Of a DNA stretch of 56,244 nt, positions 27,853 to 39,900 are shown piece after piece. Numbering within the stretch: position 1 is the first letter of the stretch; the number at the start of each line of letters is the position of its first letter. Position numbers and translations under genes: made by a program. The notes under the pieces are model-generated. The model did not search any database. It saw only the letters and a program-made list of their open reading frames with translations, and had not been told where the DNA came from. This DNA comes from a virus. The DNA lies in IMG/VR virus record IMGVR_UViG_3300044527_000109, positions 1 to 56,244 of that record. One strand, 5' to 3'.

Positions 27853-30741
27853 ATGAGTGCTGAACCGTTTAACACGTTAGGTGGATATTCCGTAGGAATT
27901 CCACCTGAATTAGTAATAGATGCGAATGGAAATGTTGTTAACAACGTCAACGCTCCCAATGCCAACGTCACGGCAAATCGTATATTTGCCAACGCATATC
28001 TATATGCTAACGGTCAACCACTAAGCATAGGCGCATCAGGTTCTAATACACAAGTTCAATATAACAATGCTGGATTGCTAGGTGCGAGTTCGGCATTCAC
28101 ATTTAATAGTGCTACTAGTTTATTAACAGTCACAAAATTACAAGTAGGTAGTAATGCCAACTTAGGAAACGTATCAAACGTTGTGATCTTGGGTGGTACC
28201 AATGGTTATTTCTTACAGACTGACGGTGCAGGTAATCTAACGTGGGCACCTGCAGGTAACGGTGGAAACACAGGTAACGGTGTGCCCGGCGGTGCAAACA
28301 CACAAGTTCAGTTTAATGATGCAGGTGTATTCGGCGGAGATGCAGGATTCACTTATAACAAGGTCAGCAATACTCTTTCAGTAGCAAATACTATATCTTC
28401 CGGCAATGCTATTACCGGTGTAAACTTATCAGTAACGGATGCTACAATTTATGGAACTTTATCAGCCACAGATATTATAGCATCAAATATAACACTATCA
28501 GCCAACATAACAAGTGCTAACTGGATCAATGCTAATTATTTTGCAGGTAATGGAAATAGTTTATTTGGATTAGTAGGCGCTAATGTCACAGGTCAAGTTG
28601 GTTTTGCCAATGTAGCAAATAATGTAGCAGGCGCTAATGTTAGTGGGGCAGTAGGTTTTGCCAACGTAGCAAATAATGTAGCGGGTGCTAATGTCAGTGG
28701 TCAAGTTGCAAACGCATTGATAGCCGGTACTGTTTACACATCAGCACAACCAAATATCACAAGCGTAGGCAATCTAACAAGTTTAACTGTTGTTGGCAAC
28801 ACTACATTAGGAAATCAAGTCGTATCAAATTACTTTATAGGTAATTTATTTGGTACAGCCAATCTTGCAAGAAATGTAACACTAGCATCTCAGCCTAATA
28901 TCACTAGTGTCGGTACATTGACATCACTTACTGTAAGTGGTAATACAACATTAGGTAATAGTGTTACATCGAATTACTTTATTGGTAATTTATATGGAGT
29001 AGCAAATAGTGCTACTATAGCAAACACAGCCAATCTAGCAACATTTGCCAATACAGCAAATTTAGCCAATGCCGCTAACGTAGCTGGTACAGTCACAGTA
29101 AATGCTCAACCAAATATTACAAGCGTAGGCAATCTAACAAGTTTAACTGTAACAGGAAATGTTACAGCCGCAAACTTTATAGGTAATTTTGTAGGTAATA
29201 TTTCTAACGCAAACTATGCAACATTTGCTGGCACAGTAACAACTAATGCTCAGCCAAATATCACTAGTGTAGGCACACTAACTTCCTTAGCAGTATCAGG
29301 AACTGTAACTGCATCAGGAATTTCAGGACCACTATTAACTCCATCACAGCCCAACATCACTAGTGTTGGTACGTTGACTTCATTAGCAGTAACTGGTAAT
29401 GTAACTGCAGGAAATATAAACGCTGGAAATCTATTAACAGCAAATTTCATATCAGGTACGTTGACAACCAACGCACAGCAAAATATCAATTATCTAGGAA
29501 ATATTGGTTGGTTAAATGTTGATACAGCGATACCAAATAGTAATGGTAATATATCATTCAATGGTAGCATGAGTGGTACTGGTTTAGGTAGTAATATTAC
29601 TATCACAGGTAACCTAAATGCAGGAAATTTCGTAGAAGCAAATTACTTAATAGGAACATTAACCACTGCTAGTCAACCTAATATCACAAACATAGGTAAT
29701 CTTACATCATTAACAGTAGTAGGTACTAGTAATTTAGGAGACGTAGGCAACATTACTATCACGGGTGGCAATGCTAATTACGTACTCAGCACAGACGGTA
29801 TAGGTAATTTAAGTTGGGTACCACAGAGTAACGGCGGCGGCAATGGTGGTACACCCGGTGGATTAAACACACAAATTCAGTTTAACGATAACGACACATT
29901 CGGTGGCGACAATACACTGACTTGGAACAAAACTATTAATTACCTGTATCTAGGCGGTAATGCAAACGTTCTAGGTACAATGAATGTATTGACTACATTG
30001 AATAGTGCAAACTTTACTGCTACTGGAACAGCAAACTTAAGCGGAACGGTATCATTAAGTAACACTACGATATTAGCATCTAGCACATTGACGGTTGCAG
30101 GTAATTTAAACACACAAGGTTCAGCAAACGTAAATCTAGGTAATATCGCTAATATACATATACCAGGTGGCGTTAATGGGTATGTACTCAGTACAGACGG
30201 ATTAGGTAATCTAAGTTGGAAAAATGCCGGTGGCGGCAACGGCGGTGGCACACCGGGCGGTAGCAATACACAGATTCAATATAACAGTGCAGGTACGTTT
30301 GCTGGAAGTCCATTTTTGACTTTCAATGATGTTACAAATGAAGTCAATGTAGCAGGCAACTTGATAGCGAACTCATTTCAGATGGGTTCTGGTGTCTATG
30401 AGTTTAGTAAAGCAAATGTTTATTTTGCTACTACGAACAGCACTAGTTCGCAAGTCTTATTGAGTATTCCAGCAGACGATCTTGCGGCAATAGATTTAAC
30501 GATCATCAGTGATGATGACATTATAAGAAACTTTATAAAAATTTCGGCAGTTGTGAAAGGAAGCACAGTTAACTATGCGGAATATAGCACACTGCCAGTA
30601 AACGGGTACACTGGAGACTTTGCTATAGAATACAATGCAGGAAACGTTATAGTAGAGCCTACAGTACGAGTAGTCATGACACCTCAGAGCGCAAATTTGA
30701 TGACTCATAGGATGCAAGTGACTACTTTTTATGTATATTGA
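27853..30741 (+). CDS. Giant repetitive tail fibre protein, type-A anchor (1 of 3)
   Basis: 962 residues. The N-terminus MSAEPFNTLGGYSVGIP is one of three related anchors in the cluster. The body is Asn/Thr/Gly/Ala-rich beta structure built from ~18-25-residue units of the form '[20 protein letters not shown]' plus an 'ATFANTANLANAANVAG' stretch. A linker module 'GGTPGGxNTQIQFN' occurs at about 147, 675 and 800. The C-terminal ~100 residues form a compact domain (VLLSIPADDLAAIDL ... VRVVMTPQSANLMTHRMQVT) related in pattern to the ends of the 34611 and 36956 products. It is probably a homotrimeric fibre or adhesin shaft. The GATAAATA motif and GAGGA site upstream imply late expression. Confidence 0.75.
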   Translation: MSAEPFNTLGGYSVGIPPELVIDANGNVVNNVNAPNANVTANRIFANAYLYANGQPLSIGASGSNTQVQYNNAGLLGASSAFTFNSATSLLTVTKLQVGSNANLGNVSNVVILGGTNGYFLQTDGAGNLTWAPAGNGGNTGNGVPGGANTQVQFNDAGVFGGDAGFTYNKVSNTLSVANTISSGNAITGVNLSVTDATIYGTLSATDIIASNITLSANITSANWINANYFAGNGNSLFGLVGANVTGQVGFANVANNVAGANVSGAVGFANVANNVAGANVSGQVANALIAGTVYTSAQPNITSVGNLTSLTVVGNTTLGNQVVSNYFIGNLFGTANLARNVTLASQPNITSVGTLTSLTVSGNTTLGNSVTSNYFIGNLYGVANSATIANTANLATFANTANLANAANVAGTVTVNAQPNITSVGNLTSLTVTGNVTAANFIGNFVGNISNANYATFAGTVTTNAQPNITSVGTLTSLAVSGTVTASGISGPLLTPSQPNITSVGTLTSLAVTGNVTAGNINAGNLLTANFISGTLTTNAQQNINYLGNIGWLNVDTAIPNSNGNISFNGSMSGTGLGSNITITGNLNAGNFVEANYLIGTLTTASQPNITNIGNLTSLTVVGTSNLGDVGNITITGGNANYVLSTDGIGNLSWVPQSNGGGNGGTPGGLNTQIQFNDNDTFGGDNTLTWNKTINYLYLGGNANVLGTMNVLTTLNSANFTATGTANLSGTVSLSNTTILASSTLTVAGNLNTQGSANVNLGNIANIHIPGGVNGYVLSTDGLGNLSWKNAGGGNGGGTPGGSNTQIQYNSAGTFAGSPFLTFNDVTNEVNVAGNLIANSFQMGSGVYEFSKANVYFATTNSTSSQVLLSIPADDLAAIDLTIISDDDIIRNFIKISAVVKGSTVNYAEYSTLPVNGYTGDFAIEYNAGNVIVEPTVRVVMTPQSANLMTHRMQVTTFYVY

Positions 30742-30749
30742 GATAAATA
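30742..30749 (+). promoter_or_regulatory. Late promoter motif GATAAATA for second fibre gene
   Basis: It overlaps the end of the preceding stop codon and lies 24 nt before the ATG at 30774; a GGAGAT ribosome site follows. Confidence 0.6.
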
Positions 30750-30773
30750 CGAAATTAGCGGAGATTATCAAAC

Positions 30774-33700
30774 ATGGCACTTAAACCACTTAATTCAGTA
30801 GGCGGCTTCTCAGTAGGAGAAGTCCCAGCAAATGTGATACTTGCAAACGCAGATATCACAGCAAATAAAGGTACGTTCGTAGGAAACGTTGCAGTAAGCA
30901 ACACTAATGCCGCGTATGGTATCTTAACAGACAATCTATATTATAGTAACGGTCAACCCTGGGATTTACAGGAAGCGGCTGGTTCTAATACACAGATTCA
31001 GTTTAATAATAGTAATAATTTTGGTGCGAGTGCAAACTTTACGTTCGATAATGCCACTAACTTATTGACAGTTGTAGGTAACGTACAATTTAACAATGCT
31101 AATCTTGGTAATATTGTAACCGCAAATTTTGCTAATATTGCTTCAAACACTGTTACAAATAACTTATCTGTCAACTTAGAACTTGCTGGTAACACAGCAA
31201 ACTTTAGTGGTAACATCACTGCCTTAAATGCTAATCTTGGAAATCTAGCAAGTGCTAACTTTGTAAACGTATCATCAAATGTCAACGTTACTAACACGAT
31301 GCAAGCAGGCAATGTACGTACAGACAATCTATTATATGCTAACGGCAATCCTTGGGACTTACAAGAAGCAGCCGGCTCAAATACTGAAATTCAATATAAC
31401 TTAGGTGATAATTTTGCAGCCAGTGCAAACTTTACATTCAATGATACAACAAACGTATTGACTGTAAATGGTAATGCTAATGTTACAAACACATTATTGA
31501 CACCAAATATCAACAGCGGTACCGGTAACTTAACACTAACGTCAAACGGCTCCAGTACTGTTTATGATAATACAGGTAACGTCACATTCCCTGCCGGTGG
31601 CTATGTAACAGCAGGTACATTCGTAGGTAACGTACAAGCCAACATTACAATCACTGCGCCAAATACAACTGTTCTTTTCTCAGACAATGGTTTGGTAGAT
31701 GGTAGCAATGCATTCACATTTAACAAGACATCAAATCTTCTTACATTAGGTGGTAACTTACAATCTGAGAATGCAAATCTCGGTAATCTTGCTTATGCAA
31801 ATTACATCAATGTTGCAAGCAACTTAATATCAAACAACGTAAACGTAAATGCGGCACTTAGTGGTAACACTGCTAACTTCAGCGGCAATGTTGTAGTACC
31901 AAACCTAACTGTAAATCTACAACTTGATGGTAATACTGCTAATTTTACAGGTAACATCACTGCTCTAAATGCAAGTTTAGGTAACTTAGCAACTGCTAAT
32001 TATGTAAATGTTGCTAATGATTTAAATGGTAACATTGCAAACTTTACTGGTAACCTAACATCACTAAATGCAAGTTTAGGTAACTTAGCAACTGCTAATT
32101 ATGTAAACGTTGCTAATGATTTAAACGGTAACATTGCAAACTTTACTGGTAACCTAACATCACTAAACGCTAATTTAGGTAATTTGGCTCTTGCAAACTA
32201 TGTAAACGTTGCTAACGATCTAAACGTTATTGGAAATGTAAATGCAGGTAACTTAGTTGGTACATTAGCAAACGGTAATAGTAATGTAAGAATATTCCAA
32301 GATGCTAACATTGAATTCAGTTCAAATGCTGTATCTAACATTGTGACAATATCCGATACTGGATTGTTCACATCAGGTAATATTCACGCAACAGCAGGTT
32401 ATATCATAGCAAATGGTAACGTGACTGCAAACAGTTTCTTAGTTGGTGCAAATCTTGCAGTAACCGGCGAAGCAAATGTTGGTAGTTTACTAACTTCAAA
32501 CATCACAGCAAATGGTAATCTAACGATTACTGCTTCAGGTTCAAATGTCAATATCAATCTTGTTCCTGGCGGCCCTAATGGTGTGATCGAAGCATCATTG
32601 GCTCGTATCGCACAAGTCGGTGGACCAACACAACCAAACGATGCGGCAACAAAAGAATATGTTGATAGCACTGCACAAGGTCTAACAATACACACGGCAG
32701 TAAGAGTAACAAGTGTAACTAACTTGAATGCTACTTACGCAAACGGTGGTAGCGTATTGACTACAATCGCAATCACTGGTGGTAAAACAATACAGTTTGG
32801 TGCAAATCACAATCTAAGCATAGGTGATGAACTTGCTTGGGATAACAGTTTCAATGGTATCATCGGCAATGACCCATACTTTGTCTACAGCACCCCAGGA
32901 GCCGATACTATAACAGTCAAGGCAGGGTATTTCGGTGCTGAAGTCACTACATTGACTAACGGTACTGGATTATCACAGACAGCAAGAGCAAACACGGGCG
33001 TTGGAGCAACACTAACAAACGCAGGTGCAAACGCCGCACTATCTATTGATAGTATTGCATTAGTATCAACAAACAGAGTTCTTGTTCAAGGTCAGACAAA
33101 TCAATTTGAGAACGGTGTCTATACTGTAACAACAGTGGGTAATGGTTCAACTGCGTGGGTATTGACAAGAGCAACAGACGAAGATACATATAGCCCAGTA
33201 GAGACAACGGCATTAGGTTATGGCGACTACTTCTTTGTATTAGAAGGCCTAAACTATGCTGGTTCAAGTTATGTATTGACTGATCCGGTAACTGAAATAC
33301 TGTTTGGATTGACAAACATTCAGTTTAGCCAGTTTAGCGCAGCCGGCACTTTTAGTGCAGGTAATGGTATTGCTATCACTGGTACAGTAATCAGCGCAAA
33401 TGTTGATAATGACACCACTGCTATCAGTTCAGGCAACATCGTCGTCAAGACAAGCGCAAATCTTGTGACACCAAACATTGGTGATGCAACATTTAGCAGT
33501 CTAACTTGGAATACACTAAGCAACGGCAACGTTACTGCAAACAACTTGAGCATTAGTAATATTGCTAATATCACACTCGACCTAACAGTTGGCGGTAATA
33601 TTGCGGCTAATGGTACTATCAGTTCAAATGCTAACGTAAGTGGATTGAATTTAACTACATCAGGTAATGTTCACGCAAGTGGTAACGTACTAGCAAACAA

Positions 33701-34589
33701 TGTCAATGCAAACACATTGATCGTTGTACCAACTGCTAACATCTCAAATATCGTCAATGCTGGTAACATAGACATTATTAATGCATTGACTGGCAACACA
33801 GCAAACTTCAGTGGTAATGTCGTAGTACCAAATCTAACTGTAAATCTAGCACTTGCTGGTAATACTGCAAACTTTAGTGGTAATGCTGTATTCAATGGAG
33901 CAAATGTAACAGTTGGTAATGCATTGTTAGGTAACACAGCAAACTTTAGCGGCAATGTCATCGTACCAAATCTAAGCGTAAACTTAGAACTTGCTGGTAA
34001 TACTGCAAACTTCACAGGTAATGTTGTTGCAGCCAACTTTGCTACAGCAGGTCTTGCAAACGTCAGTAACTTGAATGTACAAGCGAATGTCACATCAGCA
34101 TTGAATCCAAACGCTAACTTGACACTTGATTTGGGCACAAGTACTCAGCGTTGGGCAAATGTCTACGCAGGTAATATTGACGCTTCAGGTAATCTAACAA
34201 TTGCCGGAAATCTACAGTCAAATAATTACACAGCAAATATTATCACAGCAAATACTCAAGTAAATGTAGGTAATACTACTATTACATGGGATGAAGTTAC
34301 TACAACTGCGATAACTGCAAACCAAACTATATCAACGTTCACAGTCACAGGAGTGACCGGAGTTCAATGGTTAGTCAAAGGACTCGATTCAGGCGGCAAA
34401 CAAAGTGTAGCAACTGTACAGGCAGTTACAAACGGTAGTGCTGTAGATTGGGCAGTGTTCGGTGGAGTAACATTAGGAGGAAGCACGGGTACTCTTGCAG
34501 TAAACATAGCAGGAAGCAACATAGAATTACAAGTAACCCCAGCAAGTTCTAATTCAACTTTATGGGTAACTCAGTATAGATTGATATAA
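30774..34589 (+). CDS. Giant repetitive tail fibre protein, type-A anchor (2 of 3)
   Basis: 1271 residues. The anchor is MALKPLNSVGGFSVGE. Repeats of the type 'LxGNTANFSGNVVVPNLTVN' and '[20 protein letters not shown]' dominate residues 100-500. A shared globular module begins near residue 622 (DAATKEYVDSTAQGL) and runs to about 850. It recurs in three other fibre genes. The C-terminus (~1160-1271) differs from the other type-A proteins (ITANQTISTFTVTGVTGVQW ... TLWVTQYRLI), suggesting another receptor tip. Late expression is likely from the upstream motif. Confidence 0.75.
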   Translation: MALKPLNSVGGFSVGEVPANVILANADITANKGTFVGNVAVSNTNAAYGILTDNLYYSNGQPWDLQEAAGSNTQIQFNNSNNFGASANFTFDNATNLLTVVGNVQFNNANLGNIVTANFANIASNTVTNNLSVNLELAGNTANFSGNITALNANLGNLASANFVNVSSNVNVTNTMQAGNVRTDNLLYANGNPWDLQEAAGSNTEIQYNLGDNFAASANFTFNDTTNVLTVNGNANVTNTLLTPNINSGTGNLTLTSNGSSTVYDNTGNVTFPAGGYVTAGTFVGNVQANITITAPNTTVLFSDNGLVDGSNAFTFNKTSNLLTLGGNLQSENANLGNLAYANYINVASNLISNNVNVNAALSGNTANFSGNVVVPNLTVNLQLDGNTANFTGNITALNASLGNLATANYVNVANDLNGNIANFTGNLTSLNASLGNLATANYVNVANDLNGNIANFTGNLTSLNANLGNLALANYVNVANDLNVIGNVNAGNLVGTLANGNSNVRIFQDANIEFSSNAVSNIVTISDTGLFTSGNIHATAGYIIANGNVTANSFLVGANLAVTGEANVGSLLTSNITANGNLTITASGSNVNINLVPGGPNGVIEASLARIAQVGGPTQPNDAATKEYVDSTAQGLTIHTAVRVTSVTNLNATYANGGSVLTTIAITGGKTIQFGANHNLSIGDELAWDNSFNGIIGNDPYFVYSTPGADTITVKAGYFGAEVTTLTNGTGLSQTARANTGVGATLTNAGANAALSIDSIALVSTNRVLVQGQTNQFENGVYTVTTVGNGSTAWVLTRATDEDTYSPVETTALGYGDYFFVLEGLNYAGSSYVLTDPVTEILFGLTNIQFSQFSAAGTFSAGNGIAITGTVISANVDNDTTAISSGNIVVKTSANLVTPNIGDATFSSLTWNTLSNGNVTANNLSISNIANITLDLTVGGNIAANGTISSNANVSGLNLTTSGNVHASGNVLANNVNANTLIVVPTANISNIVNAGNIDIINALTGNTANFSGNVVVPNLTVNLALAGNTANFSGNAVFNGANVTVGNALLGNTANFSGNVIVPNLSVNLELAGNTANFTGNVVAANFATAGLANVSNLNVQANVTSALNPNANLTLDLGTSTQRWANVYAGNIDASGNLTIAGNLQSNNYTANIITANTQVNVGNTTITWDEVTTTAITANQTISTFTVTGVTGVQWLVKGLDSGGKQSVATVQAVTNGSAVDWAVFGGVTLGGSTGTLAVNIAGSNIELQVTPASSNSTLWVTQYRLI

Positions 34590-34610
34590 TATTAATAGGA
34601 TGTACCTAAT

Positions 34611-36935
34611 ATGGCTGTTCGACCATTAAATTCGATAGCAGGATTCTCGGCAGGGGATCCTGCCATTACAGTTATTCAGGCTAATGCCGATATAACTACT
34701 ATCAACTTTACAGCCAATGGCATAAGCAATGTTGGTAATGTCGGTAATTTTAAAATTACAGGTGGTAGTAGTGGTCAAGCATTGACTACTGATGGTAACG
34801 GCAATCTAACTTTCAGCACAATAAACACAGAAAGCAATCGTGCGGCTCCTATGCCGTATTTGATTCCTACTGGTGCGTCATATATTGTCAATAACAATTT
34901 TCAAGGTCTTTACACGCAAGCAATAACGATTGACGGTGAATTGACAGTTGACGGTATGCTCATTGAAATACAAGATAGCATACAATCTAGCCCTACTCAA
35001 GTTTTATTTGACACTAATGGAACTGCGACCGGTAATACTGGATTCACATTTTTAAACTATAACGGTAATTTAAATGTTCCCGGTAATATAAATGCTACAG
35101 GAAGCATCATACCTGGTGCAGATGATGTATATGATCTAGGTCGCGCAAATGCTCGTTGGCGTAATGGTTATTTTGGTGGCAATACGATTTACTTAGACAC
35201 AGCGACTATTAGTGTAGACGCTAATGGTTCCGTTGTTATTCGTAATGAATTAGGTGGAACATTTGCTGTTGAAGGTACTGAACAGACTAGTACTACAGAA
35301 ATAGAAAACGGTACTAGTAATGTAAAAGTTTATGCTAATGGAAACGTAGCAACTACTGTATCAGGTGTTTCTAATGTATTTGTAGTAACGACTGCAGGTG
35401 CTAATCTATTAGGTAATTTGACTGCTGGTGGCATAAAGACAGATAATCTTTACTATGCTAACGGTTCTGCTTGGGACCTAAGCAATCCAGGCGGCAGTAA
35501 TACACAAGTTCAATTTAATAACAACGGTGACTTTGGCGCAAGCGCCAATTTTACTTTTAACAGTACAACAAACAATTTAACAGTCACAGGAAATATCGTT
35601 ACTAATACCGGCGCATACTACGGTAATGCAGCCGGCTTGACAAACGTTCCTGGTGCTAATATTGTCGGTAACATCACAGGTAATATTTCTAATGCAGTTC
35701 ATGCCGGTACTGCAAACACTGTGACCGATGCCGCACAACCAAACATCACAAGTCTAGGTACATTAACCGGATTAAGTATAAACGGAAATATTAGTGTTAC
35801 TGGTACAGCAAATATAACTGATTTGGCTGTGTCAGGAAATGCTGTAGTAGGTGGAAATCTACAAGTAAACGGTAATTTAATTTATATCAACGTTGAAGAA
35901 TTCAGCGTAGAAGATCCGATAGTCAACTTAAACACTGGTCCAAACGGGGTACCTCCTGTAGCAAATACCGGTAAGGATATCGGTACAGCATTAAACTATT
36001 ACGATACACAAGCACGTATCGCATTTATGGGTTGGGATACTAGCAATGCTGAATTTGCATTTAGTAGCCAATCAAGTATTACGGGTGAAATAGTTACATT
36101 TACTACACTCGGTAATGTTCGCGCCCAGACATTTAAGGGTAATATTGAAGCGACTACTATTAGTGGTAATTTGACAACCGCAAGTCAAGCAAACATCACT
36201 ACGGTAGGAACATTAGGATCATTATCTGTAACTGGTAATGTTACACCCGGTAACGTATCCGGCGCTAATACTTTAGCAGGTAATTATCTAGTATCAAACA
36301 GTGGATGCGTAACTATCGGTAGCGCCACTATAGCAGTTACCGGAAATAATGCAGGTATCTTTGCGTCACTCGTAGATGATATTAATTTAGGCCTTGTATC
36401 AAACATCACGATGGGCGGTACTACTGCAAACGTTACTGTACAGGGTAATTTAATTGCTAATAATAATATCTCTGTGACAGGTAATGTTAGCGCAAATTTA
36501 GTTACTGGTACACTAACTACCAATGCTCAACCAAATGTTACAAGTGTAGGTACATTGACTAGTTTGAATGTAACAGGAAATGTTACATCAAATATTGCTA
36601 ATGCAAACACAGTTATTACTAATTCTATCGCAAGTAAGCGCGGTAATATAGCAGTTACTACAGATACGATTATTGATAGTTTTCCTGTCAGTAAGTATAG
36701 ATCAGCAAAGTATGTGGTAAGAAGTAGTAGTGATATAGGTTATGAGAGCCTAGAAGTGCTTTTGATACATGATGACATAAATAGTTATATTACAGTGTAC
36801 GCGGCGATAAACGATGGTGGAGGCAACACAGTCTCTATCACTACAGGGGTTAGTAGCGGAAATGTAGAGTTACGTGCGACTGGGTTGTCCACAAATACAA
36901 AAATAAATTTGATCGGGACATATGTTCCTGACTAA
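34611..36935 (+). CDS. Repetitive tail fibre protein, type-A anchor (3 of 3)
   Basis: 774 residues. The anchor is MAVRPLNSIAGFSAGDP. Next comes a segment PMPYLIPTGASYIVNNNFQG...TIDGELTVDGMLIEI (~80-125), also found in the 40588 product. A module INVEEFSVEDPIVNLNTGPN ... ARIAFMGWDTSNAEFAF (~425-490) resembles a conserved block in other phage fibres. Short TGN repeats follow. The C-terminal domain (~680-774: DSFPVSKYRSAKYVVRSSS, LEVLLIHDDINSYITVYA) is a common terminal fold of T4-like marine phage fibres. It starts 21 nt after the previous gene with an AGGA-type site and no late motif, so it is probably cotranscribed. Confidence 0.75.
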   Translation: MAVRPLNSIAGFSAGDPAITVIQANADITTINFTANGISNVGNVGNFKITGGSSGQALTTDGNGNLTFSTINTESNRAAPMPYLIPTGASYIVNNNFQGLYTQAITIDGELTVDGMLIEIQDSIQSSPTQVLFDTNGTATGNTGFTFLNYNGNLNVPGNINATGSIIPGADDVYDLGRANARWRNGYFGGNTIYLDTATISVDANGSVVIRNELGGTFAVEGTEQTSTTEIENGTSNVKVYANGNVATTVSGVSNVFVVTTAGANLLGNLTAGGIKTDNLYYANGSAWDLSNPGGSNTQVQFNNNGDFGASANFTFNSTTNNLTVTGNIVTNTGAYYGNAAGLTNVPGANIVGNITGNISNAVHAGTANTVTDAAQPNITSLGTLTGLSINGNISVTGTANITDLAVSGNAVVGGNLQVNGNLIYINVEEFSVEDPIVNLNTGPNGVPPVANTGKDIGTALNYYDTQARIAFMGWDTSNAEFAFSSQSSITGEIVTFTTLGNVRAQTFKGNIEATTISGNLTTASQANITTVGTLGSLSVTGNVTPGNVSGANTLAGNYLVSNSGCVTIGSATIAVTGNNAGIFASLVDDINLGLVSNITMGGTTANVTVQGNLIANNNISVTGNVSANLVTGTLTTNAQPNVTSVGTLTSLNVTGNVTSNIANANTVITNSIASKRGNIAVTTDTIIDSFPVSKYRSAKYVVRSSSDIGYESLEVLLIHDDINSYITVYAAINDGGGNTVSITTGVSSGNVELRATGLSTNTKINLIGTYVPD

Positions 36936-36955
36936 AAAAATAGGATCAAAACAAA

Positions 36956-39900
36956 ATGAGTATAAAAAATTTCGTAGTCAAAAATGGTTTAACAGTAGGT
37001 AACGCAAATATCGATGCGGTTTCTGGTAATTTATTTACAGGTAACGCTAATCTCGGTAATCTGGCTACTGCAAATTTCTTTACAGGATCGTTAACGACTA
37101 ACGCTCAACCTAACATCACTAGTGTAGGTACATTGACTGGACTCACAGTTAACGGCGTAAGCAATTTAGGTGCAAACGGTAACGTGATAATCACCGGTGG
37201 TACTTCAGGACAATTCTTGCAGACTAACGGTTCAGGTAACTTAAGTTGGGTAACAGTTGGTACTTCAGGTATCAGTAACGGCAATTCAAGCGTAAGCGTA
37301 CCGGTAGCAAATGGTAATATCATTGCAAACGTTGATGGCAATACAACAATGGTTATCACATCCACTGGTTCAAACATCACTGGATATGCAAATATATCAG
37401 GCAATGCTAACGTTGCTAACTTAGGCACAGGTGGCTTAATTACTGCAACCGGTACTGTTACTGGTGGTAATTTATCAACCGGTGGAACATTAAATGTAAC
37501 AGGTAATGCTAACGTTGGTAACTTAGGCACAGCCGGAATTGTTACTGCTACAGGTACAGTAACAGGTGGTAACTTATCAACCGGTGGAACATTAAGCGTA
37601 ACAGGTAATGCTAACGTCGGTAATTTAGGCACAGGTGGATTAATTACTGCAACTGGTAATGTAAGTGGTGGTAACTTAACTACTGCTGGCGCAGTAGTAG
37701 CAACTGGTAATGTAAGTGGTGGTAACTTAACTACTGCTGGCGCAGTAGTAGCAACTGGTAATGTAAGTGGTGGAAATATCACAACAGCAGGTCTCGTAGC
37801 CGCAACTGGTAACGTATCAGGTGGTAACTTAACTACTGCTGGAAAAGTTGTAGCAAGTGCATTAGAATCAAACGTTGCAACTGGTACAGCACCAATCGTA
37901 GTAGCATCAACTACTAAAGTAACGAATTTAAATGCTGATTTATTAGACGGTTATGATACTGCAACAGCGGCAACAGCAAATACAGTTGTTGTTCGTGATG
38001 CTAATGCAAACATTACTGGTAATAACATCAGTGGTACATTGTCAACAGCGGCACAACCAAATGTAACTAGCCTTGGTACACTTTCATCATTAGATGTGAC
38101 AGGTAATATAGTTTCAAGTGCAAACGTTGTAACCGATTTGATTGTTGGTAAAACATCAAGTGTGACAATTACTGCAACTGGTTCAAATCAAAATATCAAT
38201 TTAACTCCTACAGGTACTGGTACAGTTAACGTTGGTAACTTTATTATTTCTAACGTTAGTGCTCCAGTTGCATCAAGTGATGCGGCAACTAAACAGTATG
38301 TTGATGACATTGCACAAGGTTTACATGTACATGCAAGTTGCGATGCCGCAACTCCCAATACTCTTGCATCTATCTCAGGTGGTACTGTTACATATAACAA
38401 TGGCACAGCGGGTGTTGGCGCAACTCTTACTACAACCGGTACTTATACAACTATTGATGGTGTTGCACTATCAAATGGTATGCGAATTCTTGTCAAGGAC
38501 GAAGCCAACACAGCACATAACGGTATCTATGTCCGTACAAGCACAACTGTGTTGACCCGTGCTACCGACTTTGATACTGCTGCCGAGATTCAAGGTGGAG
38601 ACTTTACATTCGTTACTGCAGGTACACTATACAACTCAACTGGTTGGGTGCAAATTGATGACGTAACTACAGTTGGTACTGATCCAATCGATTGGGTACA
38701 ATTCTCAGGTGCAGGTACATACTTAGCAGGTACAGGATTAACGTTAACCGGAGATACGTTCAGTATCACTAATACTACTGTAACAGCCGGCTCATATGGT
38801 AATGGTGATTACAATGCTACATTTACGGTTAATAGTCAAGGTCAATTGACTGCGGCTGCCAATGTAGCACTAACTCCAAATGCCGCAAATCTATCAGGTA
38901 CAACACTTTCATCAACTGTTGTTAATTCAAGTTTAACAAGTGTTGGTACATTAGGCTCATTAGCAGTTACAGCAAATGTAACGGCAGGTAACGTATATGC
39001 TAATAGCGGTACTATCGGTGCTTCATTATTGACTGGTACACTGACTACTGCAAGTCAACCAAACGTCACTAGCGTTGGTACACTATCAACACTAAGTGTA
39101 ACAGGTAATGCTAACGTAGGTAATATCGGTGCAGCCGCAGGTGTGTTTACTGCTAACGTAAGTGCAGGTAACTTATCAACAGGTGGTGCATTAAGCGTAA
39201 CTGGTAATGCTAACGTCGGTAACTTAGGCACAGGTGGTTTAATTACTGCAACAGGTAACGTAAGTGGTGGTAACTTAACTACAGGTGGCGCAGTAGTAGC
39301 AACTGGTAACGTAAGTGGTGGTAACTTAACTACACTTGGTGCAGTAGTAGCAACTGGTAACGTAAGTGGTGGTAACTTAACTACTGCTGGAGCACTGAGT
39401 GTAACTGGTAATGCTAACGTAGGTAATTTAGGTACAGGTGGCTTAATTACTGCAACTGGTAATATTACCGGTGGTAACTTATCAACAGGTGGTGCATTAT
39501 CTGTAACTGGTAATGCTAACGTTGGTAACATCGGAGCAGGTGCAGGCGTATTCTCAACTACAGTAGCCGCAACCGGTAACGTATCAGGTGGTAACTTAAC
39601 AACTGGTGGCGCATTAAGCGTAACTGGTAATGCTAACGTCGGTAATATCGGTGGCGGTGCTGGTATCTTCACTGCTAACGTAAGTGCAGGTAACTTATCA
39701 ACAGGTGGTGCATTATCTGTAACAGGTAATGCTAACGTTGGTAACATCGGTGCTAATAACGCGGTGTTTACTTTAGTCACAGGTACATTGACTACAGCGG
39801 CACAGCCTAACGTCACTAGTATTGGCACATTGACTGGTCTTGCTGTAAACGGCAACATCACTGCTGCCAATATCACAGCAAACACAGGTGTGTTTACTGG

